Of a stretch of DNA of 64,000 nt, positions 36,988-45,463 are shown one piece after another (position 1 is the stretch's first letter; every line of letters begins with the position of its first letter). The DNA lies in the NCBI GenBank assembly GCA_051967755.1, contig JBQDYD010000006.1:1-64000 (forward strand), given 5' to 3'. A program made the translations under genes and the position numbers. The notes under the pieces are model-generated. The model was not told where the DNA came from, made no database searches, and saw nothing but the letters and a program-made list of their open reading frames with translations. This DNA comes from UBA1672 sp051967755 (GTDB taxonomy: Bacteria > Pseudomonadota > Alphaproteobacteria > Micavibrionales > Micavibrionaceae).

Positions 36988-37794
36988 ATGATTAAAAACA
37001 AAAAATATAACGCGCGCTTAGCAACATTATTACTTGCGGTTTGCTCTCTATTCCTATTAGCAGGATGCCAGCAGGAAGAACAAGCGCCAGACATGACTGC
37101 AGGGCGCCCAACGCTGAATATTCTGTTCGTTGGCAATGAGTCAACATTCTTAAACCATATGCCTTATATGGTTCAGTTGATGGCACAAACTGATCCGACC
37201 GCTCATTTTAAAATTGATTTACAGATGCATGTCACACAAAGCGCATCACTGGCACAATTATGGCACAACCCGGCAACACGTGATATCCTAACTTCAAAAT
37301 CATGGGACTATATCATTATTCAGCCGCACAATATGTGGGCAGCAACAGAAGGCAGTGTTTACCTGACCAGAAAGTCCATTTCCGCATGGAGCAGCCAGAT
37401 AAAACAAGTAAAGGCACAGCCGGTATTATTTATGACCTGGCCATTAGAGCCGTCCCATTCTGCCTATACAGACCCGAACAACCCTGCCCTTAAGAACTAT
37501 AAAAATATGCACCGCCTGATCCGCGGTTATTCCAAGGCATTGGCACAAGAAATGGATTTAATTGTTTCCCCTATTGGAGATTATTGGATGGCGGCATCTA
37601 TGACCGCACCAGAGATTGAGCTCTACTCACCTGACAGATCTTCACCATCTCTGGCAGGGTCATATTTTACGGCGCTGGTGCTCTATAAAACATTGGTCAA
37701 TATTTCATTAGATAATGTCACATATATTCCGGAAGGGATTACCCAGGAGGCAAAAGATAAAATGATCAATATTGTTTCCAGAAAAATTAAGTAA
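36988..37794 (+). CDS. Lipoprotein with degenerate SGNH-hydrolase-like fold
   Basis: A lipoprotein signal ends in LAGC (C27). The mature protein recalls bacterial SGNH/GDSL hydrolases: block I LNILFVGNEST (44-53), WDYIIIQPHN (106-115) and the terminal PDRSSPSLAGSYF (215-227). In active relatives block I reads GNS and the last block D-x-x-H-P. Here the serine position is E51 and the His position is S219, so the usual catalytic pair appears lost. It may be a binding protein, or the alignment may be wrong because identity is low. It is transcribed opposite to its neighbours glmM and ftsH and closed by a strong terminator. Confidence 0.6.
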   Translation: MIKNKKYNARLATLLLAVCSLFLLAGCQQEEQAPDMTAGRPTLNILFVGNESTFLNHMPYMVQLMAQTDPTAHFKIDLQMHVTQSASLAQLWHNPATRDILTSKSWDYIIIQPHNMWAATEGSVYLTRKSISAWSSQIKQVKAQPVLFMTWPLEPSHSAYTDPNNPALKNYKNMHRLIRGYSKALAQEMDLIVSPIGDYWMAASMTAPEIELYSPDRSSPSLAGSYFTALVLYKTLVNISLDNVTYIPEGITQEAKDKMINIVSRKIK

Positions 37795-37799
37795 TAAAA

Positions 37800-37827
37800 A
37801 AAGAGCGCCTCAAACAAAGCGCTCTTT
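37800..37827 (+). terminator. Bidirectional terminator between the lipoprotein gene and ftsH
   Basis: The stem AAAGAGCGC/GCGCTCTTT with a 10-base loop has T runs on both strands. It lies five bases past the lipoprotein stop and ten bases past the convergent ftsH stop, so it can serve both genes. Confidence 0.93.
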
Positions 37828-37837
37828 TTTATGAAAT

Positions 37838-39739
37838 CTATGAAACCGGTACACTGCCACCGCTAGGAACCGATCCCCCACCTCTGGGCACTGACGCCCG
37901 CGGCGGGTTATCCTTTTCATCATCATCAGGATCGTCGCGTATGATCGGCTCACCACGAAGCAGCGCTTTAATCTCATCCCCTGACAGCAACTCATACTCT
38001 AACAACGCTTTCGCAATTGTGTGCAGGTCATCGATATTCTCAGTGATGATCTTCATTGCCTTATCATAACCTTCATCAATGAAACGACGCACCTCATCAT
38101 CAATCTTGTTCGACATTGCTGTGGAAATTCGGCGTGAATTATAACTATTCGGATCATCACCAAAATTGACCATGCCGATTTCATCACTCAAGCCCCATTC
38201 CATCACCATAGCACGTGCCATAGAGCTCACCTGTTGAATATCACCGGACGCACCGTTGGTAACGTAGTCTTTGCCGAAAATAACTTCCTCAGCAACACGT
38301 CCACCCATGCCGACAGACAAATTCGCACGCATTTTAGCAAGAGAATAACTATAACGGTCACCTTCCGGTAAACGCATCACCATACCAAGCGCACGTCCGC
38401 GCGGCACAATAGTTGCCTTATGAATAGGATCAGACTCAGGCTCATGCAATGTCACCAAAGCGTGGCCGGCTTCATGATAAGCAGTCAGCTTTTTCTCATC
38501 CTCACTCATCGCCATGGAACGACGCTCCGCGCCCATCATGACCTTATCTTTGGCATCCTCCAGATCGTCCATACCGATTACACGCTTATTCTTACGCGCA
38601 GCCATCAACGCCGCCTCATTAACAAGGTTGGCTAGCTCCGCACCGGAGAAGCCGGGCGTACCGCGCGCAATAATTGACGGCTCAACATTATTCGCAAGCG
38701 GCACTTTTTTCATATGCACTTCCAGAATTTTTTCACGTCCCTTAACATCAGGCAAAGGCACTGTGATTTGACGGTCAAAACGACCGGGACGTAGCAAAGC
38801 AGGATCCAAAACATCAGGTCTGTTCGTCGCGGCAAGGATAATCACACCCTCACTCGCATCAAAACCATCCATCTCTACAAGAAGCTGGTTCAATGTTTGC
38901 TCACGTTCATCATTTCCGCCGCCATAACCGGCACCACGATGACGCCCGACAGCATCAATTTCGTCAATAAAGATAATACAGGGCGCATTCTTACGTCCCT
39001 GCTCAAACATATCGCGAACACGAGACGCACCAACACCAACAAACATCTCAACAAAATCTGACCCTGAAATTGTAAAGAACGGCACGCCCGCTTCACCGGC
39101 CACGGCGCGTGCAACCAATGTCTTACCGGTACCGGGGGAACCGATCAACAAAGCCCCCTTCGGAATTTCACCGCCCAGACGTTGGAATTTTTGCGGATCT
39201 TTAAGGAAATCAACAACTTCCTGAAGCTCCTGCTTGGCTTCATCAATACCCGCAACATCATCAAATGTTACACGCCCCTGACGCTCCGTAAGCATTTTGG
39301 CGCGTGATTTCCCAAATCCCATTGCGCCGCCGCCGCCTTTTCCGTTCATTTGGCGCATAACGAAAAGCCAAAAACCAATCAACAGCAAAACCGGCGCAAA
39401 GTTTAACAGAATATATCCCAAACCGATTTGCGGTGGCTCAGGGTCTTGCGCCTTAATTTTAACAGGTGTTCCGACAAGGCGGTCTACCACATTTTCAGCA
39501 GGCGGAATCTTTGTCAGAAACTCACCGCCCTCACCTTGATATTTACCATGAACTTCATTGCCTTTAATCGTCACCTCGCCAATGCGGCCTGACTTGGCTT
39601 CGTTCATAAATTCACTATAACTAAGCTCCATACCGTTCGCGGCGGAACCTTGCTGAGCTTCTTTTGCTAAGTTAAGCAACAGAAAAATACCCAACGCAAT
39701 CGCCAGCCAAAAAACCAGATTTTTATTTGCTTTGTTCAT
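37838..39739 (-). CDS. ftsH: ATP-dependent membrane zinc metalloprotease FtsH
   Basis: FtsH degrades misfolded membrane proteins and regulators such as LpxC and heat-shock factors. Two membrane helices (about 8-24 and 106-128) flank a periplasmic domain. The AAA module has Walker A GSPGTGKT (201-207), Walker B FIDEID and the SRH region with RPGRFD. The protease has HEAGH (422-426) and a later zinc-ligand Asp in EEVIFGKDY...GASGDI. The C-terminal 40 residues are Asp/Pro/Gly/Ser-rich. It follows tilS on the same strand, as in many alphaproteobacteria. Confidence 0.97.
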   Translation of the reverse strand: MNKANKNLVFWLAIALGIFLLLNLAKEAQQGSAANGMELSYSEFMNEAKSGRIGEVTIKGNEVHGKYQGEGGEFLTKIPPAENVVDRLVGTPVKIKAQDPEPPQIGLGYILLNFAPVLLLIGFWLFVMRQMNGKGGGGAMGFGKSRAKMLTERQGRVTFDDVAGIDEAKQELQEVVDFLKDPQKFQRLGGEIPKGALLIGSPGTGKTLVARAVAGEAGVPFFTISGSDFVEMFVGVGASRVRDMFEQGRKNAPCIIFIDEIDAVGRHRGAGYGGGNDEREQTLNQLLVEMDGFDASEGVIILAATNRPDVLDPALLRPGRFDRQITVPLPDVKGREKILEVHMKKVPLANNVEPSIIARGTPGFSGAELANLVNEAALMAARKNKRVIGMDDLEDAKDKVMMGAERRSMAMSEDEKKLTAYHEAGHALVTLHEPESDPIHKATIVPRGRALGMVMRLPEGDRYSYSLAKMRANLSVGMGGRVAEEVIFGKDYVTNGASGDIQQVSSMARAMVMEWGLSDEIGMVNFGDDPNSYNSRRISTAMSNKIDDEVRRFIDEGYDKAMKIITENIDDLHTIAKALLEYELLSGDEIKALLRGEPIIRDDPDDDEKDNPPRASVPRGGGSVPSGGSVPVS

Positions 39740-39881
39740 GTTGTGTCATGTGTCCTGTGTTTTTAAACCGAGTATTCTCGATTAGTTTGATTATGTGCAT
39801 ATAGCCGATATTAATATACAATAGTTAACAATACCAAAACCTAACGCATTTCAACACTCTTGTGAATGTCTTATCGCGTTA

Positions 39882-40910
39882 CTAACGCTCTTTCGATAAA
39901 ATCAGTTCACCGGTTTTATCATTACGTTCAAAGATTACTTTCCCTAACGTTCGCTTGCGAAAAGCATTTGGTTTCAATAAATCCTCACACAGCGCCTCTA
40001 ACTTTTCCATGCGCACCCCATAGTGTTGGCCGGAATTTCCCTGAACCTCTTTCATTGCCGCAGAAATGACACGCAAAACAACCTCAAACGGATTTAATAA
40101 CAATAGCTTGCAATCAAATACGACACGATCCGAATCTTTCAAAATAACCCCTTGCTCACCGGCGCGCGCCGCATAAAAATCCAATGCCTCTCTTGCGCGC
40201 AACATTCTGGTTGCCGTCACCCCCAACCGCTTTGGTGTTAACCCTTCCTCTTTCAAAACATCCATAGATTTTCTTAAACGCACCCGCGCAAAAGCATCTG
40301 ACTGATTAGAAGGGTCATTTATATAAGAAAGGCTATTTTCCCTACAAAACTGAAGGATATCATTTTTACTTAGATTCAAAAGCGGCCTGCAAATGTAAAA
40401 ATCATCATGCAATTCATTACGAAATGGCATCGCGGACAAACCGTCTAATCCACTCCCCTTAGAAAGCCTGAACAAAAAAGTTTCCGCCTGATCATCCAAA
40501 TGATGTGCCGTAAACAGGGCGCTAACGCCGTTATCTTTCATATATTGCGTCATCAAATGATATCGCGCTTCGCGGGCACGTTCCTGAATGCGGCTTTCCG
40601 GTTGCGCCTCATAGCCCCACTGCAATGTCACATGTTTTACATTATGCAGTGATGATAGCAACTCACCGACCTGTGCGGCCTCATGCGCGGCCTCTTTACG
40701 CAGGCGGTGATCAACAGTAATCGCATAAAGGGTTTGGCCATCGCCTAATATTTGGGAAAGCAAATGACATAGCGCCATGCTATCCGGCCCGCCCGACACC
40801 CCAACGGCGATGCCTTGGCAACTATGAATGATATCACCGAAATGATCCTCCATATTCTGCCGAAACCGCCCGTAGAAAGACGATAAGCTATGCTGTTCTG
40901 TATTATCCAT
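39882..40910 (-). CDS. tilS: tRNA(Ile)-lysidine synthase
   Basis: TilS attaches lysine to C34 of the CAU-anticodon isoleucine tRNA, which is essential for AUA decoding. The N-type ATP pyrophosphatase loop is SGGPDSMAL (39-47), followed by conserved HHLDDQAETFLFRLSKGSGLDGL and CRPLL. At 342 residues it is shorter than the E. coli enzyme because the C-terminal domain is reduced. It is flanked by cpoB upstream and ftsH downstream on the same strand, a widespread order. Confidence 0.94.
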   Translation of the reverse strand: MDNTEQHSLSSFYGRFRQNMEDHFGDIIHSCQGIAVGVSGGPDSMALCHLLSQILGDGQTLYAITVDHRLRKEAAHEAAQVGELLSSLHNVKHVTLQWGYEAQPESRIQERAREARYHLMTQYMKDNGVSALFTAHHLDDQAETFLFRLSKGSGLDGLSAMPFRNELHDDFYICRPLLNLSKNDILQFCRENSLSYINDPSNQSDAFARVRLRKSMDVLKEEGLTPKRLGVTATRMLRAREALDFYAARAGEQGVILKDSDRVVFDCKLLLLNPFEVVLRVISAAMKEVQGNSGQHYGVRMEKLEALCEDLLKPNAFRKRTLGKVIFERNDKTGELILSKER

Positions 40911-40962
40911 GAATAGGACTGTATTGAATAAACTGCGCTACGACAAGATACAGGCGCTCTTA

Positions 40963-41823
40963 TTAAGAGCAGCTAATCTTATTCATTTCCGAATCTGCGC
41001 GCTTCAAAACCGGAATAGAAGAATTAGAGTAATCCTTTTTCAGCTGTTTTAACGCGATGCAGGCATCGTCAGTTTTACCCATACCAATCAACGACATCCC
41101 CAATTTCAGAAGATTGCTCGCTGCCTTCGGGCTTTTCGGATATTTTTGATATCCCTCAGCAAAGATACGTGCAGCTCTGTCATAATTCCCACGCACATAG
41201 AATGTTTCCCCGTACCAATATTTGGCATTCGAAACCAAATCACTATTTGGGTATTTACTGATAAAGGATGAGAATTCCTGCTCTGCCTTATCAAAATCGC
41301 GGGATTTTATGTAGGAATACGCATGATCATATGCCTGCGCGGCACCACCTGATGCGGCGGTAACAGCGCCCGTATTCGTTGATTTCTGTAACGTTCCCAA
41401 TGTTGTCGCACCGTTCGGATTTGGCGCATTATACTGAAACGATCCGTTATTTGACTGTTGCTGCTGCGATCCCCCTTGCACGTAGGGAGAGGCTTGCGCA
41501 TCAGACGCACTAAGCTGACCATCAGAAGCCATAACACCTGACGCATCAGAAACGATCTTAGGCGCGCTTTTTAACTGCTCAATCTCATTTTGTGCGCTTT
41601 GCAATTCATCACGCAAACGCCTGATCTCATATTGCTGCTCTTCCATTTGACCTGTCAATCTGCGGATTTCTTTCTCCATCTGCTGAAAACGAATTTCCAC
41701 AGATGCCGCCAGTGATTGTTGTGCGTTCACAGGTGTAATACCGGATAACAGCCCAAGACCTGCAAATCCGCAAATCAGGGCTGTTGTAGCAAAATATTTA
41801 GATTTCAAAGTTATGCGTGTCAT
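40963..41823 (-). CDS. cpoB: Cell-division coordinator CpoB (YbgF)
   Basis: The signal peptide ends near VNAQQ. A coiled coil follows at about 40-90 (the trimerisation part), then a low-complexity Gln/Ser/Asn linker, then TPR repeats at about 165-286 (AYDHAYSYIKSRDFDKAEQEF, AKYWYGETFYVRGNYDRAARIF). This is the layout of CpoB, a periplasmic Tol-Pal partner that links outer-membrane constriction to peptidoglycan synthesis. An AAGG ribosome site precedes the start. It lies 29 bases downstream of pal. Confidence 0.92.
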   Translation of the reverse strand: MTRITLKSKYFATTALICGFAGLGLLSGITPVNAQQSLAASVEIRFQQMEKEIRRLTGQMEEQQYEIRRLRDELQSAQNEIEQLKSAPKIVSDASGVMASDGQLSASDAQASPYVQGGSQQQQSNNGSFQYNAPNPNGATTLGTLQKSTNTGAVTAASGGAAQAYDHAYSYIKSRDFDKAEQEFSSFISKYPNSDLVSNAKYWYGETFYVRGNYDRAARIFAEGYQKYPKSPKAASNLLKLGMSLIGMGKTDDACIALKQLKKDYSNSSIPVLKRADSEMNKISCS

Positions 41824-41852
41824 AATCGCCTTTTCCGATCAGATCATTTTCC

Positions 41853-42359
41853 TTATTGAACCTTAGTAACAGAGCGACGATTCTGTGCCCATGCCTGATC
41901 ATTTGCACCCGGTACCGCCGGACGTTCTTTACCGTAGCTCACTGTTGTAATGCGTGATGCACTTACACCCAAAGCCACAAGATAACTTTTTACAGCATTT
42001 GCACGGCGCTCACCCAAAGCAAGGTTATATTCACGTGTACCGCGTTCATCTGCATGTCCTTCGATAACAACACCGACGCTGGAATACTGACCAAGCCATG
42101 ACGCTTGATTTTCCAATGTTGAACGTGCAGATAGCGTTAGGTCAGAACTGTCTGTTTCAAAGAAAATACGGTCACCGACATTCACAACCAAATCAGCCTG
42201 TGATCCGGGGATAAGGTCATCGGCATAAACCGGATCTTGTCCGTCAATCATCACAGAGTTTTGGTTTTCCATGTCACTAACAGGCACAGTATCGCTGTTT
42301 GTGCTACACGCACCTAAAGCAAACACGGCCGAAAAAATCATTACATAACGAGCAAGCAT
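41853..42359 (-). CDS. pal: Peptidoglycan-associated lipoprotein Pal
   Basis: The lipoprotein signal ends in LGAC (Cys about 18). The OmpA-like domain has VIEGHADERGTREYNLALGERRA and YGKERP, with the Asp and Arg that bind diaminopimelate. Length is 168, the usual Pal size. Pal tethers the outer membrane to peptidoglycan and works with TolQRAB. No tolQ, tolR, tolA or tolB is found upstream here. The next gene upstream is the sirB1-like gene, 150 bases away. Confidence 0.95.
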   Translation of the reverse strand: MLARYVMIFSAVFALGACSTNSDTVPVSDMENQNSVMIDGQDPVYADDLIPGSQADLVVNVGDRIFFETDSSDLTLSARSTLENQASWLGQYSSVGVVIEGHADERGTREYNLALGERRANAVKSYLVALGVSASRITTVSYGKERPAVPGANDQAWAQNRRSVTKVQ

Positions 42360-42508
42360 ATAGTTTTCCCTTCATTACTCATAAATTACATTCGATTCTA
42401 CAACGAGAGAATCGAAAGAATGTTCCTAAAAAGTTTTAAAACCTTCTCCCCACCCTTGCAAGGACTTCACAGAGTTGTACACATAAGTTCGGTGCATAGA
42501 CCACACCA

Positions 42509-43354
42509 TCACCCATCCGGAAGGTCAGAAAGCAACATTAACGCATCTTGTTTATCAAACTCACTTGGTGCCGTTTCTATATAGGCCTCCAAACACTCTC
42601 TCGCACGGCTGTAATTCCCCGTGCGCACCAACAAAACCCCCGCATCCAGCAACAATCGATACTCATCAGGTGCCAACACCATCATCTTATCAATCAATGA
42701 CAAAGCACGTTTATACTCCCCCATCTCAATCCGCCTGTGCTTGATATGGTTACATAAATGCACGGCCGTCTCACGCACATCAAGCCCACGCAAATATTCT
42801 GTGGATAGCTCTGCACCATCGCCTAATGCTTGCTTCACGAGTGCGCGTAAATTATGCGCCTCCATCACACGGCATGACAGTGACGGATCAAAAATCAAAC
42901 GCTCTCCCTTAAATTCTAATCGGCATAAAAAACGCGCCGGCAGGTTCAGCCCCTCAATATTCCATCCCTGTTTTCGCGCCGCATCCATGTACAAAACAGA
43001 GACAGCCGTAGAGCACCCACGCCCGCGATCAATCACGCGGATAATATCTGCCCCCTCTAAAATCTCATAATGATCGGAATCAACCTGATAGTCATGAATA
43101 TCTGAAATCACATATTTCAACGCAGCAAGCCTGGTGCCGCAATCATCTTCAGAACCTGCCTTGATAAGCTCTTTAAACCTACGGCCGACTTCATTTGATA
43201 TTTTTGTAACGTGGTTAAAATACCGATCAACAGAAAGCCCGTCATGATCATGGTGAATCATTGCGATGCAAACCCCGGCAAGATCAATCGCTTCCTTTGA
43301 TTTCAAAGCACACTCAGAAATATAGTCCTGTGCATTAAAATCCGATCTCAACAT
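42509..43354 (-). CDS. SirB1-like transglutaminase-fold protein with TPR tail
   Basis: About 281 residues. The N-terminal two thirds match the SirB1/YchA family (transglutaminase-like core 2): a conserved VIDRGRGCSTAVSVLYMDAARKQGWNIEGLNLPARFLCRL segment and a later FDPSLSCRVM. The C-terminal 80 residues are tetratricopeptide repeats (EYKRALSLIDKMMVLAPDEYRLLLDAG). Activity of the family is unclear. The start at 43354 overlaps the stop of the BON lipoprotein gene as TAATG. The alternative TTG at 43381 is less likely. It is the last gene of the rsmI-yraN-BON-sirB1 run. Confidence 0.78.
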   Translation of the reverse strand: MLRSDFNAQDYISECALKSKEAIDLAGVCIAMIHHDHDGLSVDRYFNHVTKISNEVGRRFKELIKAGSEDDCGTRLAALKYVISDIHDYQVDSDHYEILEGADIIRVIDRGRGCSTAVSVLYMDAARKQGWNIEGLNLPARFLCRLEFKGERLIFDPSLSCRVMEAHNLRALVKQALGDGAELSTEYLRGLDVRETAVHLCNHIKHRRIEMGEYKRALSLIDKMMVLAPDEYRLLLDAGVLLVRTGNYSRARECLEAYIETAPSEFDKQDALMLLSDLPDG

Positions 43355-44088
43355 TACTGATAGACACTTTCCGTATCCCAAGTGATGGGCTCACCATCGG
43401 CACTTTGTTGCCCTGTTTGTTGTGTCGGTGGGGCGTTACTGTCAAAACGCGGTTGGTACTGATTTGCCTCTTCACGGACCTCAGGTGTCCCGACAAGCTT
43501 CACGTAACTAACCACGCGCTTAACACCGCCAACGGTTCTGGCAATACCGATAACATGATTAAGCTCTCCCTGATCTTGGGCAAACCCCATCAAAAAGACT
43601 GAGCCCTGAACGGTATCAATCGAATAATTAATCGACTCAACGTCTTTATCTAAAATCAAGGAACCGCGAATACGGCTTGAAATCCATGCATCCTTTGCAA
43701 AGCCGACAATCCCTTCACTATCAGCCACCTTAATTTCATTAATCACCTGCACCACACCTGATGGCTGCCATGCAAGACGCACAGCCTCTACCCGATGTTC
43801 AGGGTCCTGAACAACGCCGGTAATCAGAACGCGCCCCTGATTAACCGTCAGATCCAACTTGGTGAACATATTCACATCATGTGCGAACCATCGCTGATTG
43901 ATATCAGCCTGTATGCGCACATCACTGGCCGCGCGGGATAATCCCCCCTCTTGCACTGCGGCCGTACCAACGGCAACACCACCACCAAGCGCCAAACTGG
44001 TACATGATGACAACGAAAACATCGCCAAAGGCAGCATCAGAACGCGCACAGCCTGTTTAGAAGATAGATTTTTTAGAGTCTTGCTCAT
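43354..44088 (-). CDS. BON-domain lipoprotein (DolP/YraP-like)
   Basis: The lipoprotein signal ends in LSSC (Cys about 29). Two BON domains follow (about 55-115, with LTVNQGRVLITGVVQDPEHRVEAVRLAW, and about 130-190, with DTVQGSVFLMGFAQDQGELNHVI). This two-BON layout fits DolP/YraP, an outer-membrane lipoprotein that supports envelope integrity and phospholipid binding. A 45-residue Gln/Pro/Asn-rich tail is extra. In E. coli dolP lies in the same neighbourhood as rsmI, yraN and lpoA, which supports the assignment. Confidence 0.85.
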   Translation of the reverse strand: MSKTLKNLSSKQAVRVLMLPLAMFSLSSCTSLALGGGVAVGTAAVQEGGLSRAASDVRIQADINQRWFAHDVNMFTKLDLTVNQGRVLITGVVQDPEHRVEAVRLAWQPSGVVQVINEIKVADSEGIVGFAKDAWISSRIRGSLILDKDVESINYSIDTVQGSVFLMGFAQDQGELNHVIGIARTVGGVKRVVSYVKLVGTPEVREEANQYQPRFDSNAPPTQQTGQQSADGEPITWDTESVYQ

Positions 44089-44163
44089 AAGGGGTATCCT
44101 GTGTTTAAGACGTTATTCGGTTTGGATCGTCAAATCCTTCGGAAAAAGATTCTTAGAGTTACA

Positions 44164-44544
44164 TTATGAACAAGCTTGCCACGCATTGTCCAGATGAGAG
44201 ATAGAGCCATCCCCCGAAATTGTTATGACATCAAAACGCATAGCATGATCATTTAGTTCCGGATTTTCAGAAATGAAAAACAACGCCGCGTTTTGTATCC
44301 TTTTTCGCGCCCTAGCCGTTATTGACTCTAACGCATCCGCATGTGTGCCCCTGACTTTCACCTCAACAAAGCACACAATATCATCATGCTCGGCAATGAT
44401 ATCGACCTCACCAAATTTTGTTTTATATCTGGATTGAAGAATATTATACCCCCGCGCCCTGAGGTAATCGGCCGCCTCCTGTTCCGCGGCCACACCCTTG
44501 GCGTAATTTGTTGTTTGCGCGGACGGCGCCGACGGCACTGACAT
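44164..44544 (-). CDS. yraN: UPF0102 protein YraN
   Basis: The 126-residue protein fits the YraN endonuclease-like family: GVAAEQEAADYLRARGYNIL, then the nuclease-like core KFGEVDIIAEHDDIVCFVEVKVRG with the D-x-E-V-K arrangement of PD-(D/E)XK enzymes. Function in the cell is not settled. Family members are often next to rsmI. Here it starts two bases after the rsmI stop, so the two are co-translated. Confidence 0.92.
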   Translation of the reverse strand: MSVPSAPSAQTTNYAKGVAAEQEAADYLRARGYNILQSRYKTKFGEVDIIAEHDDIVCFVEVKVRGTHADALESITARARKRIQNAALFFISENPELNDHAMRFDVITISGDGSISHLDNAWQACS

Positions 44545-44545
44545 C

Positions 44546-45433
44546 TCACAGCCCCTTTTTAATCTTCAGCGCCAAATCATACATATCAGATTTTTTTCGC
44601 CCTGTTTTTTCGGCAACGTAATGTGCCGCATCTTTAACTTTCATATCACTAAGCGCTTCCTTAACCATTTCCTCTATCGCCTCTTCCCCGATTTCAGAAT
44701 CGATAGGCGGGCCTATAACCAATACAATTTCCCCTTTTGGTGGCCCCTCTTGCTCATAATATTCAATCAGGCCATCCACATTATCCCGCTTCACCTCTTC
44801 AAACATTTTGGTGATTTCGCGCACAACCGCAACCTCACGCGCACCAAGCGCATCACGAATATCCTTAAGCGCGGCAAGCAAACGCGGCGCGGTTTCAAAT
44901 GTCATAAGCGTCGTCTTCACATTCGCCCACTCCGCCAACACCTTTTTCCGTGCCATTGTTTTAGGTGGCAAAAAACCAATGAAGCTAAAACGATCTGACG
45001 GCATACCCGATAATTGCAAAGCAGAGAGCGGCGCATTCGCCCCGGGAAGTGTTGTGATATAAGCCCCCGCTTGCTGGCATGCATTGACCAACTTATACCC
45101 GGGATCAGACACCACAGGCATCCCCGCATCACTAACCAATGCAACGGACTTCCCGCCCATAATCTTATCAACAATCGCCGCCCGATTATCGTCGCTGCTA
45201 TGGTCGTTATAGGTTTGCAATTTGGCTGTAATATTATATGCCTTCAGCAATTTTCCGGTAACACGCGTATCTTCGCATATAACCAAGTCCGCGGCCTTTA
45301 AAGCATCAAGAGCGCGTATCGTGATATCCCGCAAATTTCCAATAGGCGTGGCAATGATATAAAGGCCATTTCGCAAAGGCTCTGGCTTTTCAATTTCTTT
45401 TTCTCTATTGTCTATATTCATAATCGACATCAT
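44546..45433 (-). CDS. rsmI: 16S rRNA 2'-O-methyltransferase RsmI
   Basis: RsmI methylates C1402 of 16S rRNA using S-adenosylmethionine. The tetrapyrrole-methylase fold begins LYIIATPIGNLRDIT and continues with LVICEDTRVTGKLL, VALVSDAGMPVVSDPG and GEIVLVIGP. The frame extends to 45478, but that start would overlap the divergent lpoA gene. I prefer one of the ATGs at 45433, 45430 or 45421. None has a strong ribosome site, so the exact start is uncertain. It heads the leftward run with yraN, the BON lipoprotein and the sirB1-like gene. Confidence 0.93.
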   Translation of the reverse strand: MMSIMNIDNREKEIEKPEPLRNGLYIIATPIGNLRDITIRALDALKAADLVICEDTRVTGKLLKAYNITAKLQTYNDHSSDDNRAAIVDKIMGGKSVALVSDAGMPVVSDPGYKLVNACQQAGAYITTLPGANAPLSALQLSGMPSDRFSFIGFLPPKTMARKKVLAEWANVKTTLMTFETAPRLLAALKDIRDALGAREVAVVREITKMFEEVKRDNVDGLIEYYEQEGPPKGEIVLVIGPPIDSEIGEEAIEEMVKEALSDMKVKDAAHYVAEKTGRKKSDMYDLALKIKKGL

Positions 45434-45463
45434 ACATCTATTTTTAGAAGAGAATAGTAAATC

